Part shown: positions 58,896-64,000 of the stretch, one piece after another
Layout: every line of letters starts with the position of its first letter
How positions within the stretch are numbered: position 1 is the stretch's first letter
NCBI RefSeq assembly: GCF_011397635.1
Contig: NC_064773.1
Coordinates: forward strand, 32,931,449-32,995,448
Origin: Epinephelus fuscoguttatus
Taxonomy: Eukaryota > Chordata > Actinopteri > Perciformes > Serranidae
Length of the DNA stretch: 64,000 bases
Direction of reading: 5' to 3'
Notes under the pieces: model-generated
The model's database searches: none
What the model was told of the DNA's origin: nothing
The model's input: the letters and a program-made list of their open reading frames with translations, nothing else
Translations under genes and position numbers: made by a program

Positions 58896-61800
58896 TTAGC
58901 ATACCATTAGCATACCGTTCCAAACGGTTACAGTAGAAAAACACTGGTTCTGGTTTAGCCCCAGAAGTTGCGCCTGTAATTCACGCAAGGTTTCATAGGG
59001 TTTAGGAATAAGGTGGATGCAAAGCTCAGTTTTCCTGAGTAAAACACCATGTTTGTGTTTAAAAAGATTGTTTTATATAATTTATATTGGATGACAACAC
59101 ACACAGGCTGTGGGACATTACGGCCACAGTGGCTTAAAAAGCTTCCAGAGGCCATTCGCTCTCACTAGGAGTTCATGACAGAATCCCCTTCTCTTCAGTC
59201 CTCTTTATTGAAATCATTCTTATTAGTGATTCCAACTCAACTGTTTACATTAATACTAAAAAAATTAAGTGATTCGATAAGATGTGCAAACTGGAATAGA
59301 ACTTTTTTGAGTGCTTGCTGAAGTGTCTCATTTGTTGGAAGTACAACGGAAGAAGAAGAACCTTTATTACCTGCCTTACTGAGAAAATTCAATTCATTCA
59401 GGTATAGAAGGAGAGGCAGTAGTTGTGCCTGTTCATACAGATTAGTAGTAAGTAACATAAGTGTAACCCAGATTATTATCTGTAGCTAGATGAGGCCAGT
59501 CTCCTCTGATTGAGTTTACATGAGGCATTTTTATTCTGAGTGGGCTATTATTTAGATTATTAGGGAATTGTTAGAGTTCATGTAGACGTACCAAGTGACA
59601 CCTTAAAACGAAGTCTACCGCTGTGTTTGCTTTGTGTAGGGAGGCAGCTGAAGCTGCAGGCTTCCATGTACTGAGGCTGATCCATGAACCTGCTGCTGCT
59701 CTGTTGGCCTATAACATTGGACAGGACTGTTCTTCTGGAAAGAGGTACGCTGCCATGTTCCTGGCACAGGTTGTTAGAATTTATTGCTTAAAGGTCCTGT
59801 GTGTAGGACCATTAAGTGACGTCTGGCAGTGAGGTTACAGAACTCAAACTTCTCCAAAGTGTGTTGGAGAAATACTGTGGGCAATGCAAGTGGCCCTGTC
59901 TAGAGCCAGTTTTCGGTTTATTCCAGGCTACTGTAGAAACAACATGCAGACTTTCTTTGCGGAAAAGAACCCAGTCCATATGTAGATCTAAATGGCTCAT
60001 TCTGAGTTAGAAAACACAACATTCTTGATATGAGGTGATTATAACTGATGAAATGATAGTTATGAATGTTATAATCCATGTCTGCCAATAAATGCCCCCG
60101 AATCCTACACACTGGACCTCTAAAGGACTCATTGTGACATCAAAATGTATTGATTCCAGATAATATGTCCTCATATTAGATTATTGTAACTCCCTTTATG
60201 TTGGCCTGGATCAGTCCTCCCTCAACCGTCTACAGCTCGTCCAGAACGTTGCTGCTCGCCTCCTCACGGGCAAGAAAAGGCGCGACCACATCTCGCCAGT
60301 CTTAGCCTCCCTCCACTGGCTCCCAGTCCGTTTTCGTATTGATTTTAAACTCCTTTTAACTGTTTGTAAAGCCCTCAACGGTCTGGCCCCTCTGTACCTC
60401 TCTGAGCTCCTTTTGCGCCACACCCCAACCAGAACCTTAAGGTCTTCGGACCAACTGCTGTTGGTGGTGCCAAAAACCAGACTAAAGTCTCGAGGTGACA
60501 GAGCCTTCGCAGCGGCTGCCCCCAGGCTCTGGAACAGCCTCCCCCTTCACATTCGATCTTCCCAGTCCCTAGAGACTTTTAAATCCTCCCTAAAAGCCTT
60601 TCTCTTCCACCTGGCGTATCATTCAGCCTGAGCACAATGATCTCATGTTCTTTTTTTTTAAATTGCTATTTTAATGTTTGCACTGTTTGCTCTGTTTTCT
60701 TATCGTTGTTTTCTACATCTATTCTATTTTTGTTATTGATGTTGTTTTAACTCTGTACCTTCCTATGTGCAGCACTTTGGTCGACTGCCGTCGTTTTAAA
60801 TGTGCTCTAGAAATAAATCCTGACTTGACTTGACTTGACATATTGGTCTGTACTGTGTCGACAGCCACGTCTTAGTGTATAAGCTGGGCGGGACATCCCT
60901 GAGTGTGACAGCGCTGCAGGTCAATGGAGGAATGTTCCGGGTTCTCAACACCCACACTGACCACAGCATTGGAGGAGAGAGCTTCACCCAGGCCTTGGCC
61001 CAGCACCTAGCTGCCGAATTCAAACGGTAGCTGCTGTGTTTTCTGCAGCTCCTTGAAAATCTGCTGTCACTCGTTCACTTCATGTTTTCTACCTTTTGTT
61101 ACTCCATCTTGTATCCTGATTCACAAACACACGTCTGCTCCTGTACAACATAGCTTCTCTATATCTGACTCCTGCCAGCCATCCTCATGTTATTTGCATG
61201 TGTTTGCTGTGCAGCACCTTTAAGCACGATGTGAGCAGTAACGCTCGGGCCATGATGAAGCTGATGAACGGAGCGGACATGGCCAAACACTCTCTGTCCT
61301 CACTGGGGTCAGCCAATTGCTTCGTTGACTCCCTGCATGACGGCACCGACTTTGAATGCAACATATCCAGGTAAGCTTTCAAGATGACACTAAGCTTGTC
61401 TTAACACATTAACAAACTTCACCATGCAGATGACAGAAAACATATGTTACTAGAACAGCTAGCGATTCCAGCTTTATCACTTTACAGAGGCGTTAGTTCA
61501 TGTCTGGAATCAATAGTCTAGATGCACCTTAACAGTAAAGGACAAATCACAAAACCTGATATTAACCAAAAGGTAAGGGCTGATTTATGCTTGGATGCGC
61601 AACTAGAAACTAAACAGTTGTGAGACATCTTCAATTTATGGTCGGCGAAAGGTTTCAGTCGTCTCTATGGTAACCAGAGACCCCTTGCTTTTGTTTATAG
61701 TCCAAGTCTATTTCTGTCGCTGTATAGTAAAGAGTAATCTGCACAGACAGCTGTTTGAATCACACAGATATCCTGTTTTATTAAGTGTGTATTCAGTGAT

Positions 61801-63423
61801 TGATCAGCCCCAAGTCTGTCTGTGAGCGGCAGATTCTCCTCACTCGCTACAGTTGGCGGGGAAAGAAAATCAATAATTCAGTAAATACAAACACTGTTAA
61901 TTTCTTCCTGTTGCACTGACATTGACACATTGACTGCCATCAGCCAATCAGCAATGCAAGTTCCAATAATTTACATTATGATACGTTCATGCTCTTTACT
62001 TCTTACGGAAAATGAAGGAATGAATATTGTGTAATATCAGTATATTGACATGTTTTTTTTATGCCAATGAAATGTAGACAAAGTCTGGGTGGATAAATAA
62101 TTGTTACCAACATGATAACCTCAGTGTGGTGTTTCCTCAGAGCTCGATTTGAGCTGCTCTGCTCCTCGCTCTTCAACAAGAGCATCCAGCCAATCAGAAC
62201 CCTGCTAGAGGAGGCAGGACTCTCAACCAGTGACATAAACAAGGTATGGTGTGTAATGGCAGTAATGATCCCCCTGCAGTCGTGTAGTAGTTTTAATGAT
62301 GTGGACGAGACTGAATTGATGTGAAATATAAGCAGTAATAAACGTTGTTACTTCAGGTGGTTCTCTGCGGTGGCTCAGCCAGGATCCCTCGCCTCCAACA
62401 GATGATCCGTGATATGTTTCCTGATGTGGAGCTTCTCAGCTCAGCGCCTCCTGATGAAGTCATCGCTGTGGGAGCGGCCCTGGAAGCAGGCTTACTGGTG
62501 GGCAAAGATGACCTTGCCCCTGAGGAGGAGTCTGTCACAGTGGATGTTTCTGCCACTGACATACTAGTGAAGGTATCACGGTCAATTAAAAACATGATAT
62601 GTAGATTTTAAATTTCAGAAGTAGAAAATAATCATAGTTATAATGATGTAATTTTTAATGTATATCAGTGGATTTTACTCTATCTAAAAAAATGTAGTAC
62701 ATCAACTGAAATGTTTCTATGTCTTGGTGGTGTGTGGGTGTTTGCAGGAGCTGGATGAAAACGGAGCCGAGGTATTCACTGTTCTACTTCCATCAGGCAC
62801 GCCCCTCCCTGCCCGCAGACATCACGTCCTGAGTGGAGGGGGGGACCTGTCCTCCGTGTGTCTGGAGATTTACCAGAGATGTGTCACGGAGCAGCCTGAA
62901 AAACTAGCTAAGGTAATATAAAAGCACTAACCCCGGATCAAATGTCAAACTACATACACATCCTGGTTGTGTTGGAGTGCTCAGTAGCACCAGTGCCCAC
63001 GTTGTATAAGTGGCAAATACTTTTGCGTCCATCTGTGCACCTATGGGCGTGGATTTCTTGCAGTATTTCACTTTATTGTTGAGCTTTCGGTCTACTAGGC
63101 CTTCATCAGAGCATGAAAATGATTAATAAATCCCTACTTATAACTTTATTATGTACCTGCTTGTGTGTATGATTTATAGATTGTGTTGAAGAACCTGCAG
63201 CCTAAAGAGGAGAACCACGACATCGACACTGTGGTGACCATGAAAAGGTATCTTCTCTTCCAGGATCAGTGCATGAGTTGGGTCATGGGTCGTGGGTCAT
63301 GGTGTGTGTTCTGCTTGTATGTCATTCTTTCTGTATGATTGCAGGGATGGCTCCGTTCATGTTTCCTGTGTAGAACAGATCAGTGGAAGGCCGGAGGTCA
63401 TCACCATAGCAGCTGCATCATGA
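54563..63423 (+). CDS. hspa14: Heat shock protein 70 family member 14 (Hsp70L1, ribosome-associated)
   Basis: Fourteen coding exons: 54563-54619, 56077-56157, 57036-57118, 57463-57511, 57744-57849, 57937-58027, 59640-59744, 60865-61026, 61215-61370, 62141-62243, 62357-62572, 62748-62912, 63180-63247, 63345-63423. Phases join to 1521 nt (506 aa; human 509). It starts [19 protein letters not shown]. ATPase-domain landmarks: [54 protein letters not shown] (divergent phosphate loop, as in HSPA14), [17 protein letters not shown] short beta-domain follows ([28 protein letters not shown]), with no long lid, as expected for this branch. Human HSPA14 pairs with the J-protein DNAJC2 as the ribosome-associated complex that helps nascent chains fold. 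Introns hold LINE and MITE remnants but all exons read cleanly. Confidence 0.96.
55300..55670 (-). pseudogene. LINE remnant in hspa14 intron 1
   Basis: On the minus strand the stretch from about 55650 reads [19 protein letters not shown] and then, in another frame, the LTYGHDL region. Downstream DNA matches the familiar RMRSRIQAAEMSFLRR...DIREELGVEPLLL part of a common fish LINE, now heavily diverged. Only the end of the RT domain and what follows remain. Confidence 0.6.
55868..55883. repeat. Poly(C) run
   Basis: Sixteen consecutive C bases in hspa14 intron 1, a possible sequencing or replication hot spot. Confidence 0.95.
58864..58890. repeat. Poly(A) run
   Basis: Twenty-seven consecutive A bases in hspa14 intron 6. 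No matching retroposed gene or SINE is visible upstream. Confidence 0.95.
59788..60123. mobile_element. MITE with TTAAAGGTCC ends in hspa14 intron 7
   Basis: The left end 'ttaaaggtcctgtgtgtagga' (21 bp here split by one mismatch) mirrors the right end 'tcctacacactggacct'. The interior 'cctgtctagagccagttttcgg' matches the repeat in irak3 intron 4 ('catctagagccagtgtttgg', 38300). A non-autonomous DNA element, about 336 bp. Confidence 0.75.
60168..60840 (+). pseudogene. L2-like LINE 3' end in hspa14 intron 7
   Basis: The translation contains [63 protein letters not shown] and [20 protein letters not shown], then '[14 protein letters not shown]' and a stop at about 60629. This is the end of an L2/Maui-type reverse transcriptase ORF. 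A short UTR with 'gcagcactttggtcgactg' and a 'tgacttgacttgact' tail follows. It is 5'-truncated, typical of target-primed insertion. The frame is nearly intact, so it is moderately young. Confidence 0.85.
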
Positions 63424-63475
63424 AGCCACCCGCACACACTGTCAGTGCAATGTTTTTGTTTTGTTTTTCTCACTC

Positions 63476-63481
63476 AATAAA
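63476..63481 (+). other. hspa14: Poly(A) signal of hspa14
   Basis: AATAAA in 'cactcaataaacag', about 50 nt after the TGA stop, implying a very short 3' UTR. Confidence 0.8.
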
Positions 63482-63589
63482 CAGAATCAAAGTCAAACTA
63501 CATGTTCTGATTTATTATTTCCCTTGCAGTTATGGAATAATGCAGAATGTGCTCATTCTAAGTTGAGCTGTTCATGTGTCTGCAACACA

Positions 63590-63627
<38 letters not shown>

Positions 63628-64000
63628 ACAATTATCTAACATGAAATCTCACGAGAAGAAATCTTCTCAGGCATTTGCTGCTGCACACATCAAGTCTTTG
63701 TTGCAAGGAGAGAAGATGGCTCCATATGTTCATTGTTAATTCAAACCACTGCACCTTTTTCAACATTATCCTAAAGGGTAACTCCTGCAACTACACTGTA
63801 AGCACACAGTAACTCCATAAGTGTACAGATAATGTAACCATATCCTTTACGAGCTGAACTTCAGGCCATAAACAGCGCATCAGAGGTGACAGTGTTATAA
63901 GTCCTAATGCTCTGATGATGACCTTAGGTGTATTGCAGCAGCAGTGTGAGTATCCCTCTGTAGAAATGACAAAAAAACATTGCATCCATGTTTCTTGAAA
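63482..64000. other. Downstream of hspa14; microsatellite, no gene
   Basis: Holds a (CA)n run at 63591-63626. No coding exon, element ends or RNA gene recognised. Confidence 0.5.
63591..63626. repeat. (CA)n microsatellite
   Basis: About 36 bp of uninterrupted AC repeats just past the hspa14 3' end. Confidence 0.97.

Noticed and set aside
1-64000. LTR-type or other virus-derived elements
   Set aside because: I looked for paired long terminal repeats and typical capsid, protease or envelope signatures and recognised none.

Overview
The window is vertebrate nuclear DNA, almost certainly from a teleost fish. The evidence is small GT-AG-bounded exons in AT-rich DNA, fish-type beta-2-microglobulin genes, and dense fish-style MITEs, SINEs and LINE remnants. 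I cannot name the species. No viral, LTR-bearing or toxin-derived element was recognised.

Five kinds of host gene were reconstructed exon by exon, with splice phases that close: tmbim4 (minus strand, 7 coding exons, 4632-15149); two tandem b2m genes (plus, 19216-21757 and 24924-28188); irak3 (plus, 12 or 13 coding exons, 34742-45640); cdnf (minus, 4 exons, 51786-53536); hspa14 (plus, 14 exons, 54563-63423). All appear complete.

Layout: 1-4485 is gene-free DNA with old repeats. 4486-15149 is tmbim4, whose last intron is filled by repeats, including a 2-kb fold-back element lodged inside another repeat. 15150-19215 is a gene-poor spacer with a ~214-bp tandem repeat. 19000-28650 holds the b2m pair. 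28650-34741 is spacer with nested transposons. 34742-46120 is irak3, with introns 4 and 10 enlarged by transposons. 46120-51785 is AT-rich repeats, two SINEs with exact target duplications and a dead Tc1 element. 51786-63481 is the head-to-head cdnf/hspa14 pair.

Functionally the window mixes antigen presentation (b2m), damping of Toll/IL-1 signalling (irak3), Golgi/ER calcium and survival (tmbim4), an ER-resident trophic protein (cdnf) and a ribosome-associated Hsp70 (hspa14). From memory, human TMBIM4-IRAK3 (12q14) and CDNF-HSPA14 (10p13) are separate head-to-head pairs and human B2M is on chromosome 15, so this window joins blocks that are apart in mammals.

The most interesting observations are: (i) both b2m promoters carry an RFX/NF-Y (X1-Y) module with the same 28-bp spacing and a nearby interferon-type element; (ii) a dispersed repeat family carries perfect or near-perfect nuclear-receptor motifs; (iii) an in-frame 60-nt candidate exon of irak3 lies inside transposon DNA; (iv) several clear nested transposon insertions; (v) two long palindromes at and just downstream of the second b2m gene. 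I found nothing that amounts to a new multi-gene system.
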